This document shows positions 44,029-52,514 of a DNA stretch of 64,000 nt, piece by piece. The position numbers were made by a program, and so were the translations under genes. Numbering within the stretch: the stretch's first letter is position 1; each line of letters opens with the position of its first letter. The DNA comes from Skermanella pratensis. GTDB taxonomy: Bacteria > Pseudomonadota > Alphaproteobacteria > Azospirillales > Azospirillaceae. The notes beneath the pieces were generated by a model. The model was not told where the DNA came from. It did not search any database and saw only the letters and a list, made by a program, of their open reading frames with translations. The stretch is from NCBI RefSeq assembly GCF_008843145.1, contig NZ_CP030265.1, positions 83,501 to 147,500 on the forward strand, in the 5' to 3' direction.

Positions 44029-44562
44029 TCACTGCGCAGGACCACTGAAGCGGGGATCGTTCAGGAAAGGATTGTCGCGATCGTTGCCACCGCCTTGACG
44101 CTGTTGGGCGGATGGGGCAGGGCTGCGCGGATCGTCGTCGCGCTGGAAGCGGGGGTCGTTCAGGAAGGGGTTGTCGCGGTCGTTGCGGTCCATGGTCCGG
44201 TTGCGTTCGGCGTCCCGGCGCCGTTCGGCGGCTAGCCCCGGGTTGCGTGGACGGTTGTCGCGCTGGACGCGAGGTTCCGGCATGTACCGGCTGTCGCGGT
44301 CATGGCGATGCCAGTCACGGTCGCGCCGGCCCCAGCGGTCGTACCGATCCCAAGGGTCTTGCCGGGCTTGCTGTTGCCGCTCGACGGCTGCCCCCAGCGC
44401 GATGCAGGCACGCCGGTTCCCGGCTTGGCAGGCCCAGCGAAGGTCCTGAACTTGGCTTCGGCCGGAGTATCCGCCCCGGTCCGAAGAATAGCGTTCGCCA
44501 GAGGTCGGCACACAGGACATGACCAGAAGCGACAAGATGACGAGTGCGCTACGCGCGTTCAT
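44029..44562 (-). CDS. Repeat-containing lipoprotein
   Basis: 177 residues. Signal MNARSALVILSLLVMSCVP ends in a lipobox-like LVMSC, so acylation at Cys17 is likely. The mature part has a short Cys-containing domain (DLRWACQAGNRRACIALG, two Cys that could pair). A long Arg/Asp-rich low-complexity tail follows, with two copies of NDRDNPFLNDPRF plus a third, looser one. No known enzyme motif. The tail is strongly charged and probably disordered in the periplasm; function unknown. Confidence 0.7.
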   Translation of the reverse strand: MNARSALVILSLLVMSCVPTSGERYSSDRGGYSGRSQVQDLRWACQAGNRRACIALGAAVERQQQARQDPWDRYDRWGRRDRDWHRHDRDSRYMPEPRVQRDNRPRNPGLAAERRRDAERNRTMDRNDRDNPFLNDPRFQRDDDPRSPAPSAQQRQGGGNDRDNPFLNDPRFSGPAQ

Positions 44563-44640
44563 GACATTGCCCGAAAATCAGATGCATAATTACATGAACA
44601 ACTGAGCAAAATAATAATTCCGAGACGGAGCCGTGATGGC

Positions 44641-45363
44641 TCACCAGTCCACCACCACCTGAACCCGGTTCCCGGCGAATCTTGTGACGCCGAATTCCAG
44701 CGGGCGGCCGGCGGGGTCGATGTTGACCGCCTCGGTCACCAGCACCGGGGTCGTGCGCGCGATCCTCAGGTGGCGCATCTCGTAGCTGTCGGGAAGCCGC
44801 GCGGTCACCCGCGTTGTCCTGCGGGTATAGTCGGGAACCCCCAGCCGGCGGAGCGTCTCGGTGATCCGGCCGGCCTCGTGGTACGTGGCGATCAGGTCGG
44901 GAAAACGCGCCTCGGCGAAATGGTGCGCGGCGATGCCGATCGGCTGGCCGTCGGCCAGGGACAACAGTTCGACCAGGGCCACCGGGTCGCCGACCGCCAG
45001 GCCCAGCGCCCTGGCCGCGGCGGCGTCGGCCGGAAGCACCGTCGCCCGGAGCACCTCGCCCGACGGCGTGCGCGCCTGCCTGCGGATGTTCTCGCTGAAG
45101 CGGGTCCGCTCCGTCAGCGGATAGTCGATCACGCCTTCCTGCACGAAGGTGCCGCGGCCCTGCTCGATCCGCACCAACCCCTGGTCCTGGAGCAGGGCGC
45201 AGGCCCGGCGGACGGTGTGCCGGTTGACCCCGAAGCGGGCGGCCAGCTCCTCCTCGGTCGCGAGGCGGCTTCCGGGCGGAAAGGTGCCGCGCTCGATGTC
45301 CCCATGCAGTTCTTCGGCGATCTGGCGCCACAGGGCTATGCCGGCGCCGCGGTCGAGATTCAT
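44641..45363 (-). CDS. phnF: GntR/HutC-family repressor PhnF
   Basis: 240 residues. N-terminal winged helix: WRQIAEELHGDIERGTFPPG and LAARFGVNRHTVRRACALLQDQG. The C-terminal UTRA domain has HHFAEARFPDLI and RRLGVPDYTRRTTRVTARLP. The TRARLPxxxE pattern is the PhnF type that controls phosphonate genes. It is divergent from phnM across 119 bp that contains the palindrome TCATCTAGATGA, a good candidate operator. Likely autorepressor and phnM repressor. Confidence 0.9.
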   Translation of the reverse strand: MNLDRGAGIALWRQIAEELHGDIERGTFPPGSRLATEEELAARFGVNRHTVRRACALLQDQGLVRIEQGRGTFVQEGVIDYPLTERTRFSENIRRQARTPSGEVLRATVLPADAAAARALGLAVGDPVALVELLSLADGQPIGIAAHHFAEARFPDLIATYHEAGRITETLRRLGVPDYTRRTTRVTARLPDSYEMRHLRIARTTPVLVTEAVNIDPAGRPLEFGVTRFAGNRVQVVVDW

Positions 45364-45443
45364 GGAGGCTCAGCTCTCGGGAAGGTTGCCGATATGGGTT
45401 GTTTACATCACCGCCGCCGCTTCACATACTCGGGCATCGGCAG

Positions 45444-45455
45444 TCATCTAGATGA
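45444..45455. promoter_or_regulatory. Candidate PhnF operator palindrome
   Basis: TCATCTAGATGA is a perfect 12-bp palindrome, 28 bp before the phnM ATG and 80 bp from the phnF start. GntR/HutC-type repressors commonly bind palindromes with a central TCTAGA, and this is the only one in the divergent region. Assignment is inference. Confidence 0.55.
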
Positions 45456-45482
45456 ATCCCTTCATAGACGGTTCGCGAGGGC

Positions 45483-46619
45483 ATGGAAACCAACATCACC
45501 AATGCCCGCATCGTCGGGCGCGACGGCATCGCGACCGGCAGCCTCTCGATCCGCGACGGCGTGATCGCGGCGATCGATGACTCTGCCGGCGATCTTCCCG
45601 GCGCGCTGGACTTCGAGGGCGATTTCCTGCTGCCCGGCCTGATCGAGATGCACACGGACAATCTCGAGAAGCATTTTTCTCCCCGTCCCGGCGTGATGTG
45701 GCCGTCGCCCAAGGCCGCGGTGATCGCCCACGACCTCCAGGTCGCGGGGGCCGGCATCACCACCGTGTTCGACGCGGTGTCGGTCGGCGACTACGACAGC
45801 GGCGGGGAACGGCGGCGGATGCTGGCCGACGCGGTCTGGGCGATCGGTACCTGCGCCGGGCAGGGCCTGCTGCGCGCCGACCATCTGATCCACCTGCGCT
45901 GCGAGGTCTCCGACGCCGGCGTGGTGGAGATCTTCGAGCAGTTCGCCGACCATCCCCTGCTGCGGCTGGTGTCGCTGATGGACCACACGCCGGGGCAGCG
46001 GCAATGGGCGGAGATGTCCAAGTACCGCCTGTTCTACCGCTCCAAGAACTGGACCGAGGCGGAGTTCCAGGCCCACCTGGACAGCAGGATCGAGAGCCAG
46101 CACCGCTACGCCCGCCTGCACCGCGACCAGATCCTGGAACTGGCCCGCCCACGGGCATTGCGGCTGGCGAGCCACGACGACACCACCGAGGACCACGTCG
46201 CCGAGGCGGTGGCCGCCGGCATCACGATCTCCGAGTTCCCGACCACCCTCGCGGCGGCCCGCTCGGCGCGGCAGTCCGGCATGCGGGTGATCATGGGCGC
46301 CCCCAACCTGGTGCGCGGCGGCTCGCATTCCGGCAACGCCTCGGCGGCGGAGCTGGCGGGGCAGGGGCTGCTGGACGGGCTGTCGTCGGATTATGTCCCG
46401 TCGAGCCTGCTGCACGCCGCGTTCCTGCTCAACGGCGTGGTCGGCATCCCGCTGCACAAGGCGATCGCCGCGGTGACCGCCAACATGGCCGACACGCTGG
46501 GCCTGCCCGACCGCGGCGTTATCGAGCCGGGCCGCCGCGCCGACCTGGTCCGGGTCAGGCTCGACGGCGACCTGCCGGTGGTGCTGACGGTCTGGCGCGA
46601 GGGCCGGCGCGTCGTCTGA
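45483..46619 (+). CDS. phnM: PhnM: ribose 1-methylphosphonate 5-triphosphate diphosphatase
   Basis: 378-residue amidohydrolase-fold enzyme of the carbon-phosphorus lyase pathway. It hydrolyses alpha-D-ribose 1-methylphosphonate 5-triphosphate to the 5-phosphate plus pyrophosphate. Metal-binding PGLIEMHTDNLEKHF, LASHDDTTEDHV and the late motif SSDYVPSSLLHAAF are characteristic. The C-terminal IEPGRRADLVRVR is the usual amidohydrolase end. PhnG-L and PhnJ, required for C-P bond cleavage, are not in the window, so the enzyme must serve genes elsewhere. Divergent from phnF. Confidence 0.92.
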   Translation: METNITNARIVGRDGIATGSLSIRDGVIAAIDDSAGDLPGALDFEGDFLLPGLIEMHTDNLEKHFSPRPGVMWPSPKAAVIAHDLQVAGAGITTVFDAVSVGDYDSGGERRRMLADAVWAIGTCAGQGLLRADHLIHLRCEVSDAGVVEIFEQFADHPLLRLVSLMDHTPGQRQWAEMSKYRLFYRSKNWTEAEFQAHLDSRIESQHRYARLHRDQILELARPRALRLASHDDTTEDHVAEAVAAGITISEFPTTLAAARSARQSGMRVIMGAPNLVRGGSHSGNASAAELAGQGLLDGLSSDYVPSSLLHAAFLLNGVVGIPLHKAIAAVTANMADTLGLPDRGVIEPGRRADLVRVRLDGDLPVVLTVWREGRRVV

Positions 46620-46646
46620 GACTTGATACAATGGATTCTGACCGGT

Positions 46647-46667
46647 TGTTGGGCCCATGGCCCAACA
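46647..46667. repeat. Perfect 9-bp stem hairpin (REP-like)
   Basis: TGTTGGGCC-CAT-GGCCCAACA lies between phnM and the DUF1289 gene. The same GTTGGGCC/GGCCCAAC arms recur at 56866-56885. It could also act as a two-way transcription stop, but no T-run follows. Confidence 0.55.
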
Positions 46668-46676
46668 CAATGGAGG

Positions 46677-46868
46677 TCAGGACTTCTTCTTGTCCTTGCC
46701 CTTGAGGTGGGTCTCGCGGACCCGCCGGTTGATGGCGTCCTTCTCCTCGTCGGAGAAGGACTTCCACGCCTTCACTTCGGTCCGGGTGCGGCCGCAGCCT
46801 TTGCAGACCTTGTCGCTGTCGTACTTGCAGACGTCGGTGCAGGGATTTTTGGTCTTCAGCTTTGCCAT
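46677..46868 (-). CDS. DUF1289 family protein
   Basis: A 63-residue protein with the DUF1289 Cys pattern: NPCTDVCKYDSDKVCKGCGRT (four Cys, C-x3-C-x8-C-x2-C spacing), then WKSFSDEEKDAINRRV. The Cys set probably binds zinc or an Fe-S cluster. It overlaps the end of opgH by 13 bp, so it belongs to that operon. The Lys-rich tail may bind nucleic acid. Confidence 0.9.
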   Translation of the reverse strand: MAKLKTKNPCTDVCKYDSDKVCKGCGRTRTEVKAWKSFSDEEKDAINRRVRETHLKGKDKKKS

Positions 46869-48772
46869 GACTCCGTGATGCCGGGCTGCTGCCCGTTCTT
46901 CAAGTCCCGGGGAGACCAGTTGGTCAGGCTCTGCTCGATGATCGCGCTGGGCCGGGCCGGCGGCACGCGCATGATGTCAGCGGCATCCGCGTCAGGCGTC
47001 GGCTCGGCCTCGGCCGCCGCCAGGCGGCACAGCTCGGCCGGCGGGTCGGTCTCCTCCGGCGTCAGGAACAGGCCGGCGCGGCGCGCCGCCTGACCGGCGT
47101 CGGTCCGGCTGGTCCAGACGGTCAGCCAGACCGACAGGACGAGGCCGGTGATGACCGGCACCAGCCACCAGAAGAAGTCCGGCGCCACGTTCAGCACCAG
47201 TGCTCCCCAGGCGAGGCCCAGCGCCACGTGCAGCCCGTTCCGGCCCAGCGCCTCACGGAAGCCCAGGCCCCGCTCGCCGCGCGCCTGGGCGTTCCAGGTC
47301 ACGCTGCGGCCCATCAGGGTCGCCACGACGAAATGGGTATGGAACAGCATCATGGCCGGCGCCAGCAGCATGGAGAACAGCAGTTCCAGGAAAGCGCTGG
47401 CCCACAGCTTGCCCGCCCCGCCGAAACCGCGCCGGAGCGGCGCGTTCGCCACCGTCAGGATCAGGCTGTACAGCTTGGGCAGCAGCAGGATCGCGATGGT
47501 GACGCCGAACAGCGAGATGGTCTCCGCCATCTTCGAGACCGGCCAGTTGGGGAACAGGTTGTAGCCGGGCAGGAAATAGCTGTGGCCGGTCACCGTCTGG
47601 TGCAGGATGTCGATCGTGCTGAGCGTCAGCAGCAGCAGCCACAGCGGCGACGAGACATAGCCCAGCACGCCCATGATCAGGTGCAGCCGGCTCAGGGGGT
47701 GAAGGCCGCGGGTCGGCAGCAGGCGCAGGTGCTGCAGGTTGCCCTGGCACCAGCGGCGGTCGCGCACGGCATAGTCGATCGTGTTCGGCGGCAGCTCCTC
47801 GAAGCTCCCGCCCAGCTCCGGCACGATCCAGACCTGCCAGCCGGCTCGCCGCATCAGCGCCGCCTCGACGAAGTCGTGGCTCAGGATCTCGCCGCCCAGC
47901 GGCGCTTGGCCCGACAGCACAGGCAGCCCGCAATGCTCGATGAAGGCGCTGGTCCGGACGATCGCGTTGTGGCCCCAGTAGTTGCCCTCGCCCAGCTGCC
48001 ACCAGGACAGGCCGCTCACCAGCGCCGGGCCGTAGAGCCGGCTGCCGAACTGGAGGATGCGGCCGAACAGGGTCTCCTGGTTCACCGGTGCCGGCAGCGT
48101 CTGGATGATGCCCGTGCCGGGGTTGTCCTGCATCAGCTTGGAAAGCGCCACCATGGTGTCGCCCGACATCACGCTGTCGGCGTCGAGCACCAGCATGTGG
48201 TCGTAGGCGGCTCCCCACTGACGCAGGAAATCGGCGATGTTGCCGGCCTTCCGGCCGGTATTGTCCTCGCGCCGGCGGTAGAAGATGCGGCCCTCGCCGC
48301 CGACCCGGCGGCACAGCGCCGCCCAGCCGGCCTCCTCGGCCTGCGCGATTTCCGGCTTGCGGGTGTCGCTGAGGACGAACAGGTCGAAATGCCGGTCCTC
48401 CCCGGTGCCCTGGAGCGAGCGCCAGGTCGCCTCCAGCCCGGCGAAGACCCGGTTGGGGTCCTCGTTGTAGATCGGCATGATGATCGCCGTCCGGGCGGTC
48501 AGGTCCACCGGCTTTGCGGGGTCCAGCCCGGCCGGATCGCGCCCGATCAGCCGCACCAGGAAGCCCACGGTCGCGGTCCAGAACGAGGTGGAGATCCAGG
48601 CGAAGCTGATGGTGAAGAGGGCGAAGATCGCCATCTCGATCGCGGTGAAGCCGTTGGCCCTGAGCACGTCGGCCATCAGGTACGAGGCCGCCAGCGTGGA
48701 GAGTATCACCAGCGCGAAATAGAGCGTCCGGCGCCAGAGCGCCGTGCGCCGGAGTGTCTTGGCGTCGGACAT
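46856..48772 (-). CDS. opgH: Glucans biosynthesis glucosyltransferase OpgH (MdoH)
   Basis: 638 residues. Multi-pass inner-membrane family 2 glycosyltransferase that makes the beta-1,2-glucan backbone of osmoregulated periplasmic glucans from UDP-glucose. N-terminal helices (TLYFALVILSTLAASYLMADV, IFALFTISFAWISTSFW) precede a cytoplasmic catalytic domain: TAIIMPIYNEDPNR, MLVLDADSVMSGDT, LSHDFVEAALMRRAGW and the Q-x-x-R-W box DRRWCQGNLQHLRLL. Several helices follow. It is shorter than enteric MdoH, lacking the long N-terminal regulatory extension. It follows the opgG/D gene by 50 bp and overlaps the DUF1289 gene. Confidence 0.92.
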   Translation of the reverse strand: MSDAKTLRRTALWRRTLYFALVILSTLAASYLMADVLRANGFTAIEMAIFALFTISFAWISTSFWTATVGFLVRLIGRDPAGLDPAKPVDLTARTAIIMPIYNEDPNRVFAGLEATWRSLQGTGEDRHFDLFVLSDTRKPEIAQAEEAGWAALCRRVGGEGRIFYRRREDNTGRKAGNIADFLRQWGAAYDHMLVLDADSVMSGDTMVALSKLMQDNPGTGIIQTLPAPVNQETLFGRILQFGSRLYGPALVSGLSWWQLGEGNYWGHNAIVRTSAFIEHCGLPVLSGQAPLGGEILSHDFVEAALMRRAGWQVWIVPELGGSFEELPPNTIDYAVRDRRWCQGNLQHLRLLPTRGLHPLSRLHLIMGVLGYVSSPLWLLLLTLSTIDILHQTVTGHSYFLPGYNLFPNWPVSKMAETISLFGVTIAILLLPKLYSLILTVANAPLRRGFGGAGKLWASAFLELLFSMLLAPAMMLFHTHFVVATLMGRSVTWNAQARGERGLGFREALGRNGLHVALGLAWGALVLNVAPDFFWWLVPVITGLVLSVWLTVWTSRTDAGQAARRAGLFLTPEETDPPAELCRLAAAEAEPTPDADAADIMRVPPARPSAIIEQSLTNWSPRDLKNGQQPGITESWQS

Positions 48773-48822
48773 GGGGGTGGTCCTCGTAAAGAAGCAGCTT
48801 GAAGAAGCGGCGGTATCGGAAG

Positions 48823-50433
48823 TCAGGCGGGCGACCAGAGATAGACCCAGGTCTCGCTGATGGTCTGCCCGCGCAGGCGCAGGACGCAGCGCATGTCGGC
48901 CGGCTTGCCGTCGGGCAGCAGGTCGAAGAAGACCCGCCAGCCTCCGGTCTCCGCGTTGCGGTGGGCGATCACCGGCCGGAGCTCGCCGGCCGTGGTCGTG
49001 ACGATGGCCTCGACCGGCTGCTCGGGCCGCAGGGCTTCCAGCTCGCCGCCCTGGAACTCCAGCACGAAATGGCGGCCTTCCTTCGGCAGGTCTGGGCGGC
49101 CCGGCACCCGCGCCGAGCCGATCCTGGTGGAGACCACCCGGGCCAGCGGCGGCTGCCCGGGACTTTCAAGAACCGAGCGCAGGCGATAGGCGAAGTCCTG
49201 CCCCTCGCCGGCGCGGACCTGGCGCTCGGGCACCCAGTAGGCCGCGATGTTGTCGTTGATCTCCTCCTCGGTCGGGATCTCGACCAGCTCGACCCGGCCC
49301 TTGCCCCAATCGCCGACCGGCTCCACCCAGTAGCTGGGCCGCCTGTGGTAGAGCGATTCGAGATCCTGGTAGTGGCCGAAGTCGCGGTCGCGCTGGATCA
49401 CGCCGAAGCGCCGCGGGTTCTCGTCGCTGAACGAGCTGACCCGCAGGTTCCGGGGGTTGGTCAGCGGGCGCCAGACCCACTCGCCGCGCCCGGTCTCGAT
49501 CTGCAGGCCGTCGCCGTCATGCACCTCCGGCCGGAAATCGTCGAAGGTGCGGGTGCGGTTCTCCCCGAAGAAGAACATGCTGGTCAGCGGTGCTACGCCC
49601 AGCTTGGCGATGTCGCGGCGCGGGTAGACCGATGCCGTCACTTCCGCCTGGGTATCGGTGCCGGGATGAAGCACGAAACGGTAGGCGCCGGTGGCGCTCC
49701 GGCTGTCGAGCAGGGCATAGAGCGTCAGCCGGGTCGCGTCGGCGCCCGGCTCCTCGATCCAGAACTCCCGGAAGACGGGGAAGTCCTCGCCGCTCGGCGC
49801 CGCGGTGTCCACCGCCAGCCCGCGGGCCGAATTGCCGTAGATCTGGTTGCGACCGAGGATCCGGAAATAGCTGGCGCCGAGGAAGACGGCCAATTCGTCG
49901 GCATAGTCCGGCCGGTTCAGCGGATAATGGATCCGGAACCCGGCGAAACCCAGGTCGGCCGGCAGGTTGCCGCCGAAATTGTTGGCGCCGTAGTCGAACA
50001 TGTCCGACCGGTACTCGACCGGGCTGGCCTGGCCGTCCCGCAGCAGGTTGATCCGCACCGGGCGCTGGTAAAGAAAGCCCAGATGGAAGAACTGGAGCTG
50101 GAACAGCTTGTCGCCGCGCCAGACCGCCTGGTCCGGCTTGAACCGGATGTCGCGATACTGGTCGTAGGACAGGTCGCGCAGAGGCTGAGGTATCCGTCCC
50201 TGGTCGTCGGAATAGTCCCGCTTCGCCAAGTCGCGCGCAATGTTCCGCACCGTTTCCAGGGAGAAGGCGGGCGCGGGCTGAGCCGGCGCCGCCCCTGGGG
50301 CCGGGGCCGCTTCCTGGCCCAGGGCCGGCCCGAACGGCAAGAACCCGGCGATACCGGCGCCGGCAGTGGCGAACAGGAATTTGCGGCGGTCGAGACCCGG
50401 CGCGGGGCGCGGGCGAAACGGTTCGTCGATCAT
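48823..50433 (-). CDS. opgG: Periplasmic glucan biosynthesis protein, OpgG/OpgD family
   Basis: 536 residues from ATG 50433. A twin-arginine signal (DRRKFLFATAGAGIAGFLPFG) makes it closer to OpgD in export route. The MdoG domain follows: FSLETVRNIARDLAKRDY, RDIRFKPDQAVW, LFQLQFFHLGFLYQRPVRINLL, then ASYFRILGRNQIYGNSARGLAVDTA and EEFPVFREFW-like FPVFREFWIEEPG. The Ig-like C-terminal domain ends WVYLWSP. It works with OpgH in the periplasm to shape and branch the glucans. It is first gene of the opg operon. Confidence 0.9.
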   Translation of the reverse strand: MIDEPFRPRPAPGLDRRKFLFATAGAGIAGFLPFGPALGQEAAPAPGAAPAQPAPAFSLETVRNIARDLAKRDYSDDQGRIPQPLRDLSYDQYRDIRFKPDQAVWRGDKLFQLQFFHLGFLYQRPVRINLLRDGQASPVEYRSDMFDYGANNFGGNLPADLGFAGFRIHYPLNRPDYADELAVFLGASYFRILGRNQIYGNSARGLAVDTAAPSGEDFPVFREFWIEEPGADATRLTLYALLDSRSATGAYRFVLHPGTDTQAEVTASVYPRRDIAKLGVAPLTSMFFFGENRTRTFDDFRPEVHDGDGLQIETGRGEWVWRPLTNPRNLRVSSFSDENPRRFGVIQRDRDFGHYQDLESLYHRRPSYWVEPVGDWGKGRVELVEIPTEEEINDNIAAYWVPERQVRAGEGQDFAYRLRSVLESPGQPPLARVVSTRIGSARVPGRPDLPKEGRHFVLEFQGGELEALRPEQPVEAIVTTTAGELRPVIAHRNAETGGWRVFFDLLPDGKPADMRCVLRLRGQTISETWVYLWSPA

Positions 50434-50646
50434 GTATCCTGACTGGATCCGGTGGTGGACGAGGCGGGCCGCGGCGGCCCGCGCATCCGGGAAGGACAAC
50501 ACTCAACGCTGATAATTAGTCCCGGGCTGCGTGACAAAAAAGGACTGCCTCTGATTATGGCGGCGATGCGTCCAAAGCATGGCGAGTAGCCGCGTCAGAG
50601 TTGCCTGATCTGGTTGCAGGGGTTTGGGCCACTATATGTTACGGCC

Positions 50647-51345
50647 ATGTTCAGGTTCTTGTTTTTTCTTGCTGGCGTCATGGCGGGTGCTGCCGCTGCA
50701 GTGATCTATGCTGGGATCGTGACGGTACCCTCCTCGTGGACGCCTTGGGGACCGCTCGACCTGACGGAGGAGCCGGGCGCCTTCACGAGAATCCAGCTCG
50801 CCGGACTGAGGGAGGAGCCGGAGGCCTGCTTCGCCGCCCTGGAGAAGGCCGGCATCGAGGTGTCGCCGCAACCGCGACGGCCGGTCGAGAACGGCTGCGG
50901 GCTGGTCGATACCGCCCGCGTGGGCCAGGTCGCGGCCGCCTACAGCAGCGCCTTCGTGGCGACCTGTCCTCTGATTGCGGCGCTCTACCTGTTCGAGCGC
51001 CACGTGCTGGATCCGGCGGCACGGCTCCACCTGGATACCGGCGTGGCGCGGGTCAACCATGTCGGCACCTATAACTGCCGCAACGTCTATGGCCGGACGA
51101 TGGGCCGGCGCAGCGAGCACGCTACCGCCAACGCGATCGACATCAGGGGCTTCGTGCTGGACGACGGCCGCATCGTTTCGCTGGCCCGCCACTGGGGCGA
51201 CGCCCGGAGCGCGGAAGGGGCTTTCCTGCGCGAGGTGAACGACGGCGCCTGCCGCTTCTTCAACGCCGTGCTGGGGCCGGACTACAACGCCGCCCACCGC
51301 GACCATTTCCACCTGGACATGGGGCGCTGGCGGGTCTGCCGCTGA
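50647..51345 (+). CDS. Extensin-like domain protein
   Basis: 232 residues from ATG 50647. One N-terminal helix (MFRFLFFLAGVMAGAAAAVIYAG) probably anchors it in the inner membrane, facing the periplasm. The rest is an Extensin-like_C domain: CFAALEKAGIEVSP, NGCGLVDTARVG, HVGTYNCRNVYGRTMGRRSEHATANAIDIRGF and HRDHFHLDMGRW. The SEHATANAIDI and HxDHFHxD residues are the zinc-binding set shared with LAS/D-Ala-D-Ala peptidase-like proteins, so a cell-wall role is plausible. Divergent from the opg operon. Confidence 0.88.
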   Translation: MFRFLFFLAGVMAGAAAAVIYAGIVTVPSSWTPWGPLDLTEEPGAFTRIQLAGLREEPEACFAALEKAGIEVSPQPRRPVENGCGLVDTARVGQVAAAYSSAFVATCPLIAALYLFERHVLDPAARLHLDTGVARVNHVGTYNCRNVYGRTMGRRSEHATANAIDIRGFVLDDGRIVSLARHWGDARSAEGAFLREVNDGACRFFNAVLGPDYNAAHRDHFHLDMGRWRVCR

Positions 51346-51863
51346 CGCCGGGCATGACCGGGCGGTCCGGCGCCGGTGGAGCGATGGCGATGCTGCACAG
51401 CAAAAAATCGCGCTGCGGTGGCCGCTGGCTGGCGCGAGTCAGACGATCGGCAATAAAAAAGCCCCGGCGCTGCCGAGGCCTAATCTTGGACTTTCTGGAA
51501 CGACCTTCTTCCGGGCCGTCTGATCTAGTCTCAAGCTCCTTTTGAGAGCGTTTCTTCCCTGTTCGATGGCTGCTTTTGTTCAAGCAGTCCGTTTGGTGTG
51601 GCGGATTCTTAGCAGAGTTCCGCAACATTTTTAAACTGCCAATAGGTCATATGACCTTCGACCGGAGCTTCGGCCCTGGCCGGAATTGGCGATCTCGGCG
51701 TCCGGTCCGAAGGACGTCGCCCAAGCCTTGCAAATTAGGAGAATTTTTGTGATTTATGATCCTTATTGATTACTGGCGGACGGCGGGCTTCCACCGTCAG
51801 GGTTCATGTCGTGATTTTTTGGTCGATCCAGGACCGTACGGTTTAGATTCATTGAGGTATATC
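51346..51863. other. Intergenic region, possible minus-strand small transcript
   Basis: 518 bp with no convincing protein gene. A terminator on the minus strand (51453-51479) implies transcription from the right, yet the next gene on that side is on the plus strand. The sequence between about 51480 and 51660 could encode a short RNA or a very short peptide (an ATG at about 51651 gives only 13 codons). AT content rises near 51730-51860, the likely promoter of the next gene. Confidence 0.4.
51453..51479 (-). terminator. Rho-independent terminator, minus strand
   Basis: Read on the minus strand, GCCTCGGC-AGC-GCCGGGGC is followed by TTTTTTATTG. The stem is eight bases with one mismatch. It cannot serve the flanking plus-strand genes and marks the end of an otherwise unannotated leftward transcript. 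Confidence 0.6.
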
Positions 51864-52388
51864 ATGGCTCGTCATGGCCGGGCGGCGGCCGTCGCCCCGT
51901 TGCTTTTTCTGCTGTTCGCCGGGCTTGCCGGCCCGGCGGCGCTTCCGGCCTTGGCGCAGCCCCTGCCGCCGGCGTCCGGCTCCAACGCTCCGGGCAACGG
52001 CGCTCCGGGCATTCCCCCCGACGTGCTGACGATTCCCCAGCTCCCGGTCCCGCCGAGCAGCAGCTTCGCGATAGACGACACGGTCCTGGTCGGCAACGAC
52101 GACGACTGGACCGGCCAGGTCATCCTCAACGCGCCCTATTCCGTCATCCAGGTGACCCAGTTCTACCGGACCGAGATGCCCAAGATGGGCTGGGCGGAAA
52201 CCGCCATCGTGCGCGCCCGCCGCACCTCGATCTCCTTCGTGCGGGACCAGCGGGTGGCGACGATCCAGATCAGCATCCAGAAGGACGACACCAAGCGGAC
52301 CGACATCGACGTGGTGGTCTCGCCGATCCAGACCAAGCTGGCGCCCGGGGGCGGCGGCGCTTCGGTCCCGATGCCGCGCCTCAAGTAG
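51864..52388 (+). CDS. Secreted hypothetical protein
   Basis: 174 residues from ATG 51864. Signal peptide: RAAAVAPLLFLLFAGLAGPAALPALA, cleavage before QPLPP. A Pro/Gly-rich linker (about 32-60) precedes a compact domain of about 90 residues (LVGNDDDWTGQVILNAPYSV, QVTQFYRTEMPKMGWAETAIVRARRTSISFVRDQR). That segment has an alpha-beta look typical of small periplasmic proteins in which Y/F-x-x-x-M-P-x-x-G-W is conserved. I know no function. It is alone in its transcription unit. Confidence 0.7.
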   Translation: MARHGRAAAVAPLLFLLFAGLAGPAALPALAQPLPPASGSNAPGNGAPGIPPDVLTIPQLPVPPSSSFAIDDTVLVGNDDDWTGQVILNAPYSVIQVTQFYRTEMPKMGWAETAIVRARRTSISFVRDQRVATIQISIQKDDTKRTDIDVVVSPIQTKLAPGGGGASVPMPRLK

Positions 52389-52514
52389 CGGCGCCCTTAT
52401 CGGGGTTGCGGGGGTCGGCTCCCCTCATCGATTGCTTGCGCGGAGGCGGCTTGTCGGGTCACATCGGGGCCTGACCGGCGGAACAGCCGGAGCGAACAAC
52501 CGAGGGGGAATCCT

